Positions 1 through 8,192 of a stretch of DNA of 48,108 bases are shown in pieces. The stretch is from Methanocorpusculum petauri. Lineage in GTDB: Archaea; Halobacteriota; Methanomicrobia; Methanomicrobiales; Methanocorpusculaceae. The stretch is from NCBI RefSeq assembly GCF_026891975.1, contig NZ_JAPTGB010000018.1:1-48108 (forward strand), given 5' to 3'. The translations under genes and the position numbers were made by a program. Position 1 is the stretch's first letter. Each line of letters begins with the position of its first letter. The notes beneath the pieces are model-generated. The model searched no databases, was not told the DNA's origin, and worked only from the letters and a program-made list of their open reading frames with translations.

Positions 1-62
1 GAATCAGACGGCCTTATGTAGAACACGTACCCGAAGGAATGCGAAAAAGAATGGGGCTCTAA
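1..62 (+). CDS. C-terminal end of a gene cut by the window edge
   Basis: Reading in frame from base 3, the plus strand is open for 19 codons and stops at TAA (60-62). The end reads IRRPYVEHVPEGMRKRMGL. The residue make-up looks like an ordinary basic protein tail and the next gene is convergent, as expected if this is a real gene end. Twenty codons without a stop could also be chance. No family can be assigned. Confidence 0.35.
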   Translation, partial: IRRPYVEHVPEGMRKRMGL

Positions 63-82
63 GCCCCCGCACCACCATTTTT
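53..82 (+). terminator. possible terminator hairpin
   Basis: GGGGCT (53-58) and AGCCCC (62-67) form a six-pair hairpin with a CTA loop, followed by a T5 run at 78-82. It lies between the plus-strand frame ending at 62 and the convergent DUF2115 gene ending at 124. Archaeal termination usually depends on T-runs, so the hairpin may be incidental. Confidence 0.3.
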
Positions 83-123
83 CAAACCCACAGTAACACA
101 AAAAAACAGACCATCCGGAAAAA

Positions 124-726
124 TTACCTGTACCGCGGATCCTGCTCCGCCGGACAGAAATTACACAGCGCCGACGGCAGATCCCGTTCCTTATCCCGGA
201 TAGGACACAGCACCCGTTCCCCCTCGCGGCGGACCGTCGCCCCGCCCGGAAACGGCATCCCAATCGGATGTCCGTATCCTCCCGCAATCAGCATCACATA
301 CCCGTACACCAGCCGGTAAAAAAACTTACTCAGCGGATGCTCCATCTGCGGAAACGGATCATCCGACCTCCCCGACCGCACAAAACACTGCACCCGCGCA
401 ACCTCCCAGAACTCATGCCAAAGTACCGGATCCGTCAGCGGCGCATCAGAAACCCCGTTCGTCCGGTACACCCGCATAAACACATGATACTGATCCAGCA
501 GATCCGAACAGTAAGGCCGATAGGCCCTCCGGTACGGATCCGGCAGTTTTTCCACCTCACGACGGATAAAACCCCCGATATACTGAAGATCAAACACCGT
601 GTACCGGGAAAGTGCCGTCCCGATTCTCCTCACCGCCTCAGCAGTACCTGTCACCACCTGAAGAGACGCAACCGTCTCATCAATCAGCACCGCCGACTCA
701 CCGTCGGACAGAGACAGAACATTCAT
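124..726 (-). CDS. DUF2115 (UPF0305) family protein
   Basis: A 200-aa soluble protein. The C-terminal third carries the pattern I associate with the methanogen family DUF2115: GMPFPGG, then VLCPIRDKE, then a LCNFCPAEQ tail, giving three cysteines that could bind a metal. No function is established for the family. The start is fixed by a 4-base ATGA overlap (723-726) with the stop of the upstream PEGA gene, so the two are probably translated from one message. The coding strand is G-rich at third positions, unlike the C-ending usage of plus-strand neighbours. Confidence 0.75.
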   Translation of the reverse strand: MNVLSLSDGESAVLIDETVASLQVVTGTAEAVRRIGTALSRYTVFDLQYIGGFIRREVEKLPDPYRRAYRPYCSDLLDQYHVFMRVYRTNGVSDAPLTDPVLWHEFWEVARVQCFVRSGRSDDPFPQMEHPLSKFFYRLVYGYVMLIAGGYGHPIGMPFPGGATVRREGERVLCPIRDKERDLPSALCNFCPAEQDPRYR

Positions 727-1403
727 CTGCGAAGAACTGCCCAGGCACCCATCAGAGCAATGACCGGCAGAACCACACAGACCGGTGACTTCGTCGGTGC
801 AGGCGGAACCGTTGTTGACAACGGCGTACCCGCGGTCGTCGGCACATCTGCTCCGGACGACACCGGAACAAGATCCGCAGCAACATTTGCCGTCGCAAAA
901 TTCTTCGGCCTCACCTCAATCAGCGTCGCATACTCATTATAACCCTCGGCTTTCACCTCAACAGAGTGCAGACCAAGCTTCACATTATCAATAGTAAAAC
1001 TCCCGTCTGCAATCGTTCCGTAATAACTGTTGTCCAGAAACACCTGTGCCCCCTCTGTACCGGAAACAGACACCAGACCAACATCCTTAGCTCCCTCCGA
1101 CTTCTTGTACACAGTCACATTCATACTCACATTCTGACCAGACGGAACATATGCCGAACCCTTCCAGACCTCATACGTATTACCCGGAATCTCGACACGC
1201 ACATTTGCCATCGCATCTCCCGGAATAACCGTAAAAACCGGCGTGTATCCCACCAGCTTACCGGAAACCGTCACCGTCGCCCCGCTTGGCTCCGAATTGA
1301 TCGTCAGTCCCGCCTCATTCTCCGCGAACGCAGAAACCGTCGTCACCCCGCATGCCGCGATCAAAAACAAACAAAGTACAGCTGTCAGTAGATACTTCTT
1401 CAT
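723..1403 (-). CDS. PEGA-domain cell-surface protein
   Basis: 226 aa with an N-terminal signal peptide (hydrophobic residues 4-24), two PEGA-type beta-sandwich repeats (about 32-100 and 108-178), a Thr/Pro/Ser-rich linker and a C-terminal hydrophobic segment ending in RR. The first repeat contains SEPSGATVTVSGK, the diagnostic PEGA pattern. The layout fits an exported protein anchored in the membrane or S-layer by its C-terminus. PEGA domains are thought to bind surface polymers or proteins; the ligand here is unknown. It is a paralogue of the gene at 1435-2094 (same domain order, near-identical phrases such as KLGLH and VEVKAEGY/VVQKDGY), so the pair arose by duplication. Confidence 0.8.
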   Translation of the reverse strand: MKKYLLTAVLCLFLIAACGVTTVSAFAENEAGLTINSEPSGATVTVSGKLVGYTPVFTVIPGDAMANVRVEIPGNTYEVWKGSAYVPSGQNVSMNVTVYKKSEGAKDVGLVSVSGTEGAQVFLDNSYYGTIADGSFTIDNVKLGLHSVEVKAEGYNEYATLIEVRPKNFATANVAADLVPVSSGADVPTTAGTPLSTTVPPAPTKSPVCVVLPVIALMGAWAVLRR

Positions 1404-1434
1404 ATCATTACCTCCACCCTCTATCCTATTAAAT

Positions 1435-2094
1435 TCACCGGCGCATCAGAACACCTGCCGCCGCAAGACCCGCTGCAAAGCCCGCCAGCGGAACCGGCGT
1501 CCTCGTCGGAGCGGGCGGAACAGATGCAGCGGTCGTCGGAACCGGAGTTGCCGCCGTTGCAAACGGCATCAGAATCGCATCAACGCTCGTAGTTGCGATG
1601 TTCTTCGGCTTCACCTCCACCAGACCCGTATAAGTTGCATAACCATCCTTCTGCACAACCACCTCATGCAGACCAAGCTTCACCTCATCCCTGACAAATG
1701 TCCCGTTCGTAATCGTCCCGATGAATCCGTTATCAAGATACACCTCCGCCCCCTCCGCATTGGACCCGACACTCAGATAACCGGTCGTACGAATCTTATC
1801 CTCGGTCCGGTAGAGCTTCGCCGTATACGTGATGTGCTCCCCCTTTGGAACATACACCGACCCTTTCCAGATATCATAACCTCCGCCGTGACGCTCTATC
1901 CACACGGAAACGGTTGTTCCCCCGGCAACCTCAACCGTCACCGGACTATATCCGACAAACATATCCGAGACCCGCACATCCGCCCCGCCCGGAATGGAAT
2001 CGATCGTCAGTTTACTGACCGGCTCATCCGCAAGTACCCCGGGTACCGCAAACATGACGCACAGAAGAACAAAAAAAATGAAGGAACGTTTCAT
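1435..2094 (-). CDS. PEGA-domain cell-surface protein (paralogue)
   Basis: 219 aa: signal peptide (residues 1-22), two PEGA-like repeats (the first with DSIPGGADVRVSD, the second with SNAEGAEVYLDNGFIG), a Pro/Thr linker and a C-terminal hydrophobic anchor ending MRR. It lies 31 bases upstream of its paralogue and is probably the first gene of a three-gene unit with DUF2115. It faces away from the TerC-like gene, sharing an 84-bp promoter region. The role is presumably structural or adhesive at the cell surface; this is inferred from the domain family only. Confidence 0.8.
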   Translation of the reverse strand: MKRSFIFFVLLCVMFAVPGVLADEPVSKLTIDSIPGGADVRVSDMFVGYSPVTVEVAGGTTVSVWIERHGGGYDIWKGSVYVPKGEHITYTAKLYRTEDKIRTTGYLSVGSNAEGAEVYLDNGFIGTITNGTFVRDEVKLGLHEVVVQKDGYATYTGLVEVKPKNIATTSVDAILMPFATAATPVPTTAASVPPAPTRTPVPLAGFAAGLAAAGVLMRR

Positions 2095-2144
2095 GTGAAT
2101 AGATCAGAGTACATCCTCATAAATGAATCGCCCGTGTCGGACCG

Positions 2145-2152
2145 TATAAAGA
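2145..2152 (+). promoter_or_regulatory. TATA box for the TerC-like gene
   Basis: TATAAAGA at 2145-2152 lies about 30 bases before the ATG at 2179, so transcription would begin only a few bases before the start codon. There is no good Shine-Dalgarno sequence, consistent with a near-leaderless message. Confidence 0.45.
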
Positions 2153-2178
2153 GATATTAATAACCCATCAGCCCCAAC

Positions 2179-3144
2179 ATGTCCACAGTTAACATGGAGA
2201 TTGCATACGCCGTTTTAGTCGTGGTTGGTCTTGTCGCGTTCGAAACCGTGGCAAGCATCGACAATGCAATCATCAATGCAGATATTTTGTCCACCATGAA
2301 AGCGTGGGCACGCCGCTGGTTCCTGACCTGGGGTATCATCATTGCAGTCTTCGGTATCCGCGGTGTGTTACCATGGCTTATCATCTGGTTCTCAACCCCG
2401 TCGCTCGGCCCCATCGGTGCACTGACCGCAACCTTCTCCGACGACGCCACCGCCGCCGCCGCAATCGAAACAAGCGCACCGTTCCTCCTATTGGCCGGAG
2501 GTATCTTCATGATATTCCTCTTCCTCCACTGGCTGATGGCCGAAGAAAAGAACTGCATCGTCCCGGGCGAACGTACCATGTCACGGCAGGGTCCCTGGTT
2601 CTACGCAGTTGCAGCAGTCATTCTGTTCCTCATCTGCTACGCAGCAGCACAGATCAACGCTCTTCTCGCAGTGGCCGCAGTGGGAGGCTCTGCAATTTTT
2701 TTCATCATGCAGGGATTCCGGCTGTTTGCCGACAAAAAATCGGCAGAACTTGAATCAGGGACCTCAAACAAATCGGACATGAGCAAACTGATGCTGCTTG
2801 AAGTAATTGATGCAACCTTCTCCATTGACGGCGTCATCGGTGCATTCGCATTTACCATGTCTGTTCCGCTGATTCTGATCGGAAACGGTATCGGCGCAGT
2901 CGTCGTACGTGAACTAACCGTCCGGAACATCGACAACATCAGAAAATATGCCTATCTCAAGAACGGTGCGATGTACTCGATCTTTACGCTCGGCCTTATC
3001 ATGTGCGGCGAAGGATTCGGCCTGCACATCCCCATCTGGTTTGCACCGCTTCTGACCATCGGAATTGTGGCAGCATTCTTCTGGCTCTCGCTCAGAAAAA
3101 TCAAAAGAAATGACTTCGGCGTGTGCCGCATCCCGCGGGAGTAA
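2179..3144 (+). CDS. TerC-like integral membrane protein (DUF475 type)
   Basis: 321 aa with about eight or nine membrane segments. Two acidic membrane motifs characteristic of the TerC superfamily are present: FETVASIDNAIINA near residues 20-33 and EVIDATFSIDGVIGAF in the second half, each with a conserved SID. The TerC superfamily includes Mn2+ exporters such as MntX/YceF and Alx and tellurite-resistance proteins; the DUF475 branch has no proven substrate. Metal export at the cytoplasmic membrane is therefore an inference. It stands alone on its own TATA promoter. Confidence 0.8.
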   Translation: MSTVNMEIAYAVLVVVGLVAFETVASIDNAIINADILSTMKAWARRWFLTWGIIIAVFGIRGVLPWLIIWFSTPSLGPIGALTATFSDDATAAAAIETSAPFLLLAGGIFMIFLFLHWLMAEEKNCIVPGERTMSRQGPWFYAVAAVILFLICYAAAQINALLAVAAVGGSAIFFIMQGFRLFADKKSAELESGTSNKSDMSKLMLLEVIDATFSIDGVIGAFAFTMSVPLILIGNGIGAVVVRELTVRNIDNIRKYAYLKNGAMYSIFTLGLIMCGEGFGLHIPIWFAPLLTIGIVAAFFWLSLRKIKRNDFGVCRIPRE

Positions 3145-3209
3145 ACCGTCTTTCCTTTTTTTGTTCCCGGACAAACGCTAATGTACCATCCCTGACATAC
3201 AGAATAACC

Positions 3210-3635
3210 ATGACCGGTGTCACTGCCGAAAGTACGCTTCTTCTTCACTTCACCAGCCGTCGTCCCGACGGAGAAATCTTTGAAGACACCCGTTCCGGCC
3301 AGCCGGTGCAGATCACACTTGGAAAAAAACAGATCAACCCGGCGTTTGAAGAAGCCCTCATCGGGAGAACCGAAGGGGAAACCGTCACCGTCACACTCCC
3401 TCCGGAGAAAGCCTATGGCAGGTACCACAAAAAACTCGTCGTCACCATCAAACGACATAAACTCAGTCTCGATCACGACCCGGCCCCGGGAGAGATCATC
3501 AGAGTGAATGTCCTGAAAAAACCCTGCCTCGTCACGGTGGTCAGTGTGACCGACAAAAGCATCACCGTAGATGCCAACCACCCGCTTGCAGGCGAAACCA
3601 TAGACTACGAAATCACCATAGAAAAAATCCTCTGA
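3210..3635 (+). CDS. FKBP-type peptidyl-prolyl isomerase (SlyD-like)
   Basis: 141 aa from the ATG at 3210. The frame can be extended upstream to 3123, but that part overlaps the TerC-like gene and lacks family similarity. The N-terminal half has the FKBP core ([17 protein letters not shown], then a [15 protein letters not shown] equivalent of the active-site loop). The second half looks like the SlyD insert-in-flap chaperone domain and ends with [19 protein letters not shown], the usual archaeal FKBP closing motif. It would catalyse proline cis-trans isomerisation and help folding in the cytoplasm. The methyltransferase gene follows after 2 bases, so the two are probably co-transcribed. Confidence 0.88.
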   Translation: MTGVTAESTLLLHFTSRRPDGEIFEDTRSGQPVQITLGKKQINPAFEEALIGRTEGETVTVTLPPEKAYGRYHKKLVVTIKRHKLSLDHDPAPGEIIRVNVLKKPCLVTVVSVTDKSITVDANHPLAGETIDYEITIEKIL

Positions 3636-3637
3636 CC

Positions 3638-4474
3638 ATGACACATCCGGGAACCATCCATCACTGCGACTGCATCACCGGCATGAACCAGCTGAACGCC
3701 GGATCCGTTGACATCATCGTCACCTCGCCGCCCTACAACATCGGCAAACCCTACACCACCTATGACGACACCGTCCCGCGCAATGGCTACCTCTCCTGGA
3801 TGAACGAAGTTGCCGGCGCAGCGAAACGTGTACTGTCCGATGACGGCTCATTGTATCTCAACGTCGGCGGCAGCCTCAAAGACCCCTGGATTCCGATGGA
3901 TGTTGCCATGGAGTTCCGGAAATCCGGATTCATCCTCCAGAACATGATCCACTGGATCAAATCCATCGCACTCCCCAAAGAAGACATGGGCAGATTCTAC
4001 AACGCAGGTATTTCTGAAAACGGCGTCGCTGTCGGTCACTACAAACCGATCAACAGCCGCCGGTATCACAACGACTGCCACGAGTTCATCTTCCACTTCA
4101 CCAAAACCGGCGACGTACCCATCGACCGGCTCGCAAACGGCGTACCGTATCAGGACAAAAGCAACGTCCGCAGATGGGTACAGAAAAAACAGGACATCCG
4201 CGACCGCGGCAATACCTGGTTTATCCCCTACGAAACCATCCGTGAAGAACGTCCCCATCCGGCCACCTTCCCGGTCCGGCTGCCGGTGATGTGCATCCGC
4301 GACCACGGCATCGACCGCTGCCGCCTCGTCATGGACCCGTTTATGGGCATCGGCAGCACCGCCCTCGCAGCAGTCCGGCTTGGCATTCCCTTCGTGGGAT
4401 TTGAGATCGACGAGAACTACATCAAAATCGCCGAAGAACGAATCGCAGCCGAACAGCTTACTGCAAAGAATTGA
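3638..4474 (+). CDS. DNA methyltransferase, amino-group specific (probably N4-cytosine), orphan
   Basis: 278 aa. The catalytic motif IV, TSPPY (residues 29-33), comes first and the SAM-binding motif [10 protein letters not shown] near residue 235 comes last, the order of beta-class amino methyltransferases. A Ser/Thr-Pro-Pro-Tyr motif is most common in enzymes making N4-methylcytosine, though N6-adenine enzymes cannot be excluded. The middle (about 95-215) would be the target-recognition part. No restriction endonuclease lies on either side (FKBP upstream, membrane acyltransferase downstream), so it is a solitary enzyme. Its site cannot be read from the sequence. Confidence 0.85.
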   Translation: MTHPGTIHHCDCITGMNQLNAGSVDIIVTSPPYNIGKPYTTYDDTVPRNGYLSWMNEVAGAAKRVLSDDGSLYLNVGGSLKDPWIPMDVAMEFRKSGFILQNMIHWIKSIALPKEDMGRFYNAGISENGVAVGHYKPINSRRYHNDCHEFIFHFTKTGDVPIDRLANGVPYQDKSNVRRWVQKKQDIRDRGNTWFIPYETIREERPHPATFPVRLPVMCIRDHGIDRCRLVMDPFMGIGSTALAAVRLGIPFVGFEIDENYIKIAEERIAAEQLTAKN

Positions 4475-4633
4475 CATTTTCAAGTGGCAGGGATCTTTTT
4501 TTCCGAAAAATATGGAAATATCTTTATCCATCACTCCAAAAAAAATCACGCACCAAAGAATTTCAAAAACAAAATTGTCAGACTATCAGAGAATCCCAAG
4601 CACAAAATCCATTATCCGGCAGCACCAACGAAA

Positions 4634-5413
4634 ATGGCAATGGGCGAACGGTACTGGGAGATTGATGCAATCCGGGGTATCTCCCTTATTGGCATGATTC
4701 TTTTTCACATCACCTCTCTCATGGTAATCTTTCACATGACTTTTACCATGGAATGGTACTATGAAGTTTGCCGTTACATTCACCTGGGAACGAGTATCTT
4801 CGTCATCATATCCGGCGTTGCCCTCGTTCTCCGGTACGGCAGAATGGCAGACCGCCCAAAACGGGAATACCATACGGCAATTTTCAAACGTGGCATCCAG
4901 ATCTTCCTTATCGGCATTGCCGTCGCCATAGTCGCCTCCCTTGCCATCCACTTCATCATCGGAGACGGTAACTACATGCTCTTCAACTTCCTGCAGATGA
5001 TGGGACTGTCCATGATCCTCTGCATCCCGTTTCTCCGGCTCGGCAAATGGAACATCATCCCCGCCATCCTTCTCATCTGGGCCGGTTTCCTCGTCAAATC
5101 CATTCACATCGAACCGATCTGGCTACTGCCGCTTGGCATTCTCCCGGACGGCATGTTCTACCCGCGTGACTACTTCCCGCTCCTCCCCTGGGTAGGCGTC
5201 ATGCTTCTCGGTGTCGCCATCGGCTCCGTCCTCTATCCCCAAGGGGTCCGTCGCATCCGCATCCCGGACGCAGGGCTCGTAGGCAGAGCATTTGCCCTCA
5301 TTGGCCGGCATCCGCTGGAAATCTATCTCCTGCATCTCCCGATCATCGCCGGAGTCCTCTACCTCATCATGATCGTATCTCAGGCACTTGGCATGCCGTT
5401 CGGCTATCTGTAG
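4634..5413 (+). CDS. DUF1624-type membrane protein (heparan-glucosaminide acetyltransferase-like)
   Basis: 259 aa from the ATG at 4634; a second ATG two codons on is equally possible, and the longer frame to 4484 is AT-rich non-coding sequence. The protein starts with ERYWEIDAIRGISLIGMI, the conserved opening of the DUF1624/YeiB/HGSNAT acyltransferase superfamily, where an early Asp-x-x-Arg-Gly is diagnostic, and has about seven membrane segments. Members transfer acyl groups across membranes, but the substrate here is unknown. The 160-bp upstream gap is AT-rich and should hold the promoter. The stop overlaps the end of the convergent helicase gene by 10 bases. Confidence 0.75.
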   Translation: MAMGERYWEIDAIRGISLIGMILFHITSLMVIFHMTFTMEWYYEVCRYIHLGTSIFVIISGVALVLRYGRMADRPKREYHTAIFKRGIQIFLIGIAVAIVASLAIHFIIGDGNYMLFNFLQMMGLSMILCIPFLRLGKWNIIPAILLIWAGFLVKSIHIEPIWLLPLGILPDGMFYPRDYFPLLPWVGVMLLGVAIGSVLYPQGVRRIRIPDAGLVGRAFALIGRHPLEIYLLHLPIIAGVLYLIMIVSQALGMPFGYL

Positions 5414-7575
5414 ATACTCTCCCGCACCCGTACTGTAGCAATCCCTGCAAGAACCTGCCCCAGACAATAATACTCATCCGCCGCCATAAGAGAAAGCATC
5501 TCCCGCGGCAGCATCGCACCGAACTTCCACGTCGTATCCGGCAGCTCCGGCAGCTCGCCTGCGAGCACCTGAGAATCTGTCCGCGACAGTTCCCGCAGCA
5601 GATCACCCACACGTTCCGCCGCATCCGGTGACTCCCAACCGAAAATGCGTATTGCAAACTGATCATACCGCATGCTGTATTTCCCGTCCGCAAGTCGCTC
5701 TTTTAACAAACGTGCAAGAACCATATTTGCCCGCGCTCCCAGGAACGTTGCGGCGACCACCGACCAGCCGGTGACCTCCGGCTCAGACCGGACATGCACC
5801 GTCCCCGGTACAAAATCCTCCGGCAGTATCCGGATCAGGCCGTCAAGTATCTCCTGCTGCTCTGGCGGCAATGGAAGAAGCGTCTTTCCGCGGGCAAGAA
5901 GCTGACAAACTGCCCCGCAGACCGTAGGCGATGCATCCGCTCCCCGCATCCCGGTGCCGCTCCAGAACGGTCGTTTCACTCCGCTGCCGGAGGCAGATGC
6001 GGGCTCCACCAGCGCACGCTTATGCGCGTCATCACGGAACAGCAATCGCCAGTTTTTGCCTGCAAACGAAAACATCTTGCCGGGGTCGCTTCCCACAAAC
6101 CGGGGGTCCAGAGTTCCCACAACCGTCCCGTCCGGCAGAACCGCAAGATATCCGCCCGCATCGTGAATCACCGATATCAGCGCAATCCAGTTTGACTTCC
6201 CCAGTTCCCGTTCCGCCCGCGGGCCGACAGAGTACAGATCCCCGTCACGGACCACATACTCCCGCTCCTCAAGATACAAAAGCATCTTTGCCACCGTTGC
6301 AGGAGACACAGTCGAAAAGGGCGTTAAGGAACGGAGCGAAACGGTGATTGTCTTCTGCGACACCCCACCCGTCCTGCCTTTCAGCAGAAGAAACAGCTGC
6401 TGAATCATCACATGATATGCATGTGCCGGAGCCGTGAGCGGCTCTATCTCATGCCGCATCGCTGACTCAATCGTCGCCGCAGAAATCAGGAGATCGCACG
6501 GGTTTTGCAGAATAAATGTCATCGCAGCCGCCCGCCCGCGCCTGCCGGTACGTCCCAGCCGTTGCAAAAACGCCGCAACTGATCGCGGCGGCCCGTACTG
6601 GATCACCAGATCCAGATCACCGATATCGATGCCAAGCTCCATCGTACTTGTACAGATAACACACGTCCCGCCGCTCTGATCAAACGCCGCCTCCGCCGTT
6701 GCACGATCCTCCGCCGACACCGAAGAGTGATGCAGATACACCCCGGACACCAGATCGCCGAGCGGTACCATCAGCCGCTCTGCAAAACTCCGGCTGTCCA
6801 CAAACACCAGTGCCTTCTTCCCTTGCACCGCGTTTGCAATCGCCCGCACCTGCGCGGAAAAGTCCTCCTCCACCACAAAAGAAAACTGTTTCGGGGTTGC
6901 AGGAGACGGAATCTGTACCAGCTGCTTCTTCCTCCCGGACCCTGACAACCATGCCAGCAGATCCTCCGGATTTCCGACCGTCGCCGACAACCCTATCCGC
7001 TGAACAACACCCTTCCCCGAAATCATCTCCAACCGGTCTAACAGACATCGGAGATGCACACCGCGATCCGTTTCCATGAACGCATGAATCTCATCGATCA
7101 CCACAAACCGGACTGAGGAAAACGCTCCCCGGGACACGGGATCCCCGAGCAGCACCTCCAGTGATTCGGGCGTCGTGAGCAAAAGATTCGGCAGTTCCCC
7201 GCCCGCGGCAAACTTCCACCGGTCGCGGGACGCCACATCGCCGTGCTGGGATGCAACCGTCAGTCCCGCCCGCCCGCACATCAGCCGAATCCTATCCTCC
7301 TGATCATTGATCAGCGCCTTTAAGGGTGAAAGATAGATTGCCCCGAGCCCTGACGACCCCGCCTTCAGCAGCGCATCAATCACCGGAATGAATGCAGCCT
7401 CTGTCTTGCCGCCGGCGGTCGGTGCGAGAACCACCACATCCGCACCGCCAGCTACCGCCCGGCAGGTCTCCTCCTGTACCGGCCGCAGCCCGTCCCATCC
7501 CATGCCGGAAAGCAGAACCTCCTGCAGACTCGGGTGAAACGACTCAAACAGCGTCATCGGATCGAAACACCGCAT
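5404..7575 (-). CDS. Lhr-type DEAD/DEAH superfamily 2 helicase
   Basis: 723 aa. It has SF2 helicase motifs: Walker A APTAGGKT (51-58), LSPLKAL, TTPESLE, Walker B DEIH (161-164), LSATVGN, and the helicase-C motifs VFVDSRSF, CTSTMELGID and GRTGRRGR. The order and the long C-terminal part (winged helix plus Lhr-core region, from about residue 390) match archaeal Lhr-like helicases, 3'-5' DNA or RNA:DNA helicases linked to repair and recombination. It is near the short end for the family. The ATG at 7575 has GAGGAG just upstream; an ATG at 7557 is an alternative. The start lies inside the thioredoxin gene (32-base overlap), which implies coupled translation. Confidence 0.85.
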   Translation of the reverse strand: MRCFDPMTLFESFHPSLQEVLLSGMGWDGLRPVQEETCRAVAGGADVVVLAPTAGGKTEAAFIPVIDALLKAGSSGLGAIYLSPLKALINDQEDRIRLMCGRAGLTVASQHGDVASRDRWKFAAGGELPNLLLTTPESLEVLLGDPVSRGAFSSVRFVVIDEIHAFMETDRGVHLRCLLDRLEMISGKGVVQRIGLSATVGNPEDLLAWLSGSGRKKQLVQIPSPATPKQFSFVVEEDFSAQVRAIANAVQGKKALVFVDSRSFAERLMVPLGDLVSGVYLHHSSVSAEDRATAEAAFDQSGGTCVICTSTMELGIDIGDLDLVIQYGPPRSVAAFLQRLGRTGRRGRAAAMTFILQNPCDLLISAATIESAMRHEIEPLTAPAHAYHVMIQQLFLLLKGRTGGVSQKTITVSLRSLTPFSTVSPATVAKMLLYLEEREYVVRDGDLYSVGPRAERELGKSNWIALISVIHDAGGYLAVLPDGTVVGTLDPRFVGSDPGKMFSFAGKNWRLLFRDDAHKRALVEPASASGSGVKRPFWSGTGMRGADASPTVCGAVCQLLARGKTLLPLPPEQQEILDGLIRILPEDFVPGTVHVRSEPEVTGWSVVAATFLGARANMVLARLLKERLADGKYSMRYDQFAIRIFGWESPDAAERVGDLLRELSRTDSQVLAGELPELPDTTWKFGAMLPREMLSLMAADEYYCLGQVLAGIATVRVRESIYR

Positions 7576-7954
7576 TCAGCTCCTCACGGAACTTTTCTGC
7601 CGACATTGCACCCACATGCAGTCGCACCGCCGTACCGTTGACGATGTACAGCACCCGTGGAATACTCGTGATGCCGAGCTGCGTCGCAATCCCGTGGTTG
7701 CGATCAGTATCACATTTGCAGAACTGCACCTCGGGAAACTCAATCGACATCTCCTCAAATATCGGGCCAAAATATCGGCACGGCCCGCACCATTCAGCCC
7801 AGAAATCAATCACCACTTTTGGCCGCCCGAGCGTGACCTCATTGAAATTATACTCCGTCAGATGCACAACGGGCCACCCTTCCGGCGGCGGAATCTTTGC
7901 AGCCATCTGTTCAAACCGTTTCCGTTTCAGCTGTTCCAGCTCATCATCTTCCAT
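7544..7954 (-). CDS. thioredoxin-family protein
   Basis: 136 aa from the ATG at 7954. The frame continues upstream through the tRNA gene, but that extension cannot be coding. A charged helix (residues 2-20) precedes a thioredoxin fold with the redox motif WCGPC (55-59) and the cis-proline segment GITSIPRVL. It would reduce disulfides in the cytoplasm. Thioredoxins are common in methanogens, where they tune many metabolic enzymes. The 3' end overlaps the start of the Lhr-type helicase. The promoter must lie in the short AT-rich gap shared with the divergent tRNA. Confidence 0.88.
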   Translation of the reverse strand: MEDDELEQLKRKRFEQMAAKIPPPEGWPVVHLTEYNFNEVTLGRPKVVIDFWAEWCGPCRYFGPIFEEMSIEFPEVQFCKCDTDRNHGIATQLGITSIPRVLYIVNGTAVRLHVGAMSAEKFREELNAVFRSDDAV

Positions 7955-8005
7955 ACCAGAATATGGGAAAACCAACCTAATGAGGATATGCCAACAACAT
8001 ATCGG

Positions 8006-8017
8006 AATATATTTAAG
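8006..8017 (+). promoter_or_regulatory. TATA-like box for the initiator tRNA
   Basis: AATATATTTAAG at 8006-8017 is centred about 40 bases before the tRNA, which would give a short 5' leader to be removed by RNase P. A second AT-rich stretch at 8029-8040 is too close to the tRNA to be the TATA box unless transcription starts inside it. Confidence 0.4.
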
Positions 8018-8051
8018 TAAAACCGTCGTATATTTTATCTCACTTACAAGA

Positions 8052-8126
8052 AGCGAGGTGGGGTAGTCAGGAGATCCCGACGGGCTCATAACCCGTAGAC
8101 CAATGGTTCAAATCCATTCCTCGCTA
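8052..8126 (+). tRNA. initiator tRNA-Met (CAT)
   Basis: The cloverleaf closes fully: acceptor AGCGAGG/CCTCGCT, anticodon stem ACGGG/CCCGT around loop CTCATAA (anticodon CAT at 8087-8089), T-arm AATGG/CCATT around TTCAAAT, discriminator A, no encoded CCA. The A1:U72 end pair and three consecutive G:C pairs (GGG/CCC) next to the anticodon loop are archaeal initiator hallmarks, and the D-arm region (GTGGGGTAG) also resembles initiator tRNAs. It has no intron. Confidence 0.93.
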
Positions 8127-8192
8127 CTGTTTTTCTGTAGAATTTTCCAAAAGCACAATACACTTAGTCTTACCCGTCCAACGTATCAGGGA

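Noticed and set aside
7955-8192. Extensions of the thioredoxin and apgM frames into the tRNA
   Set aside because: The tRNA cloverleaf is complete, and family starts (7954 and 8193) lie outside it.
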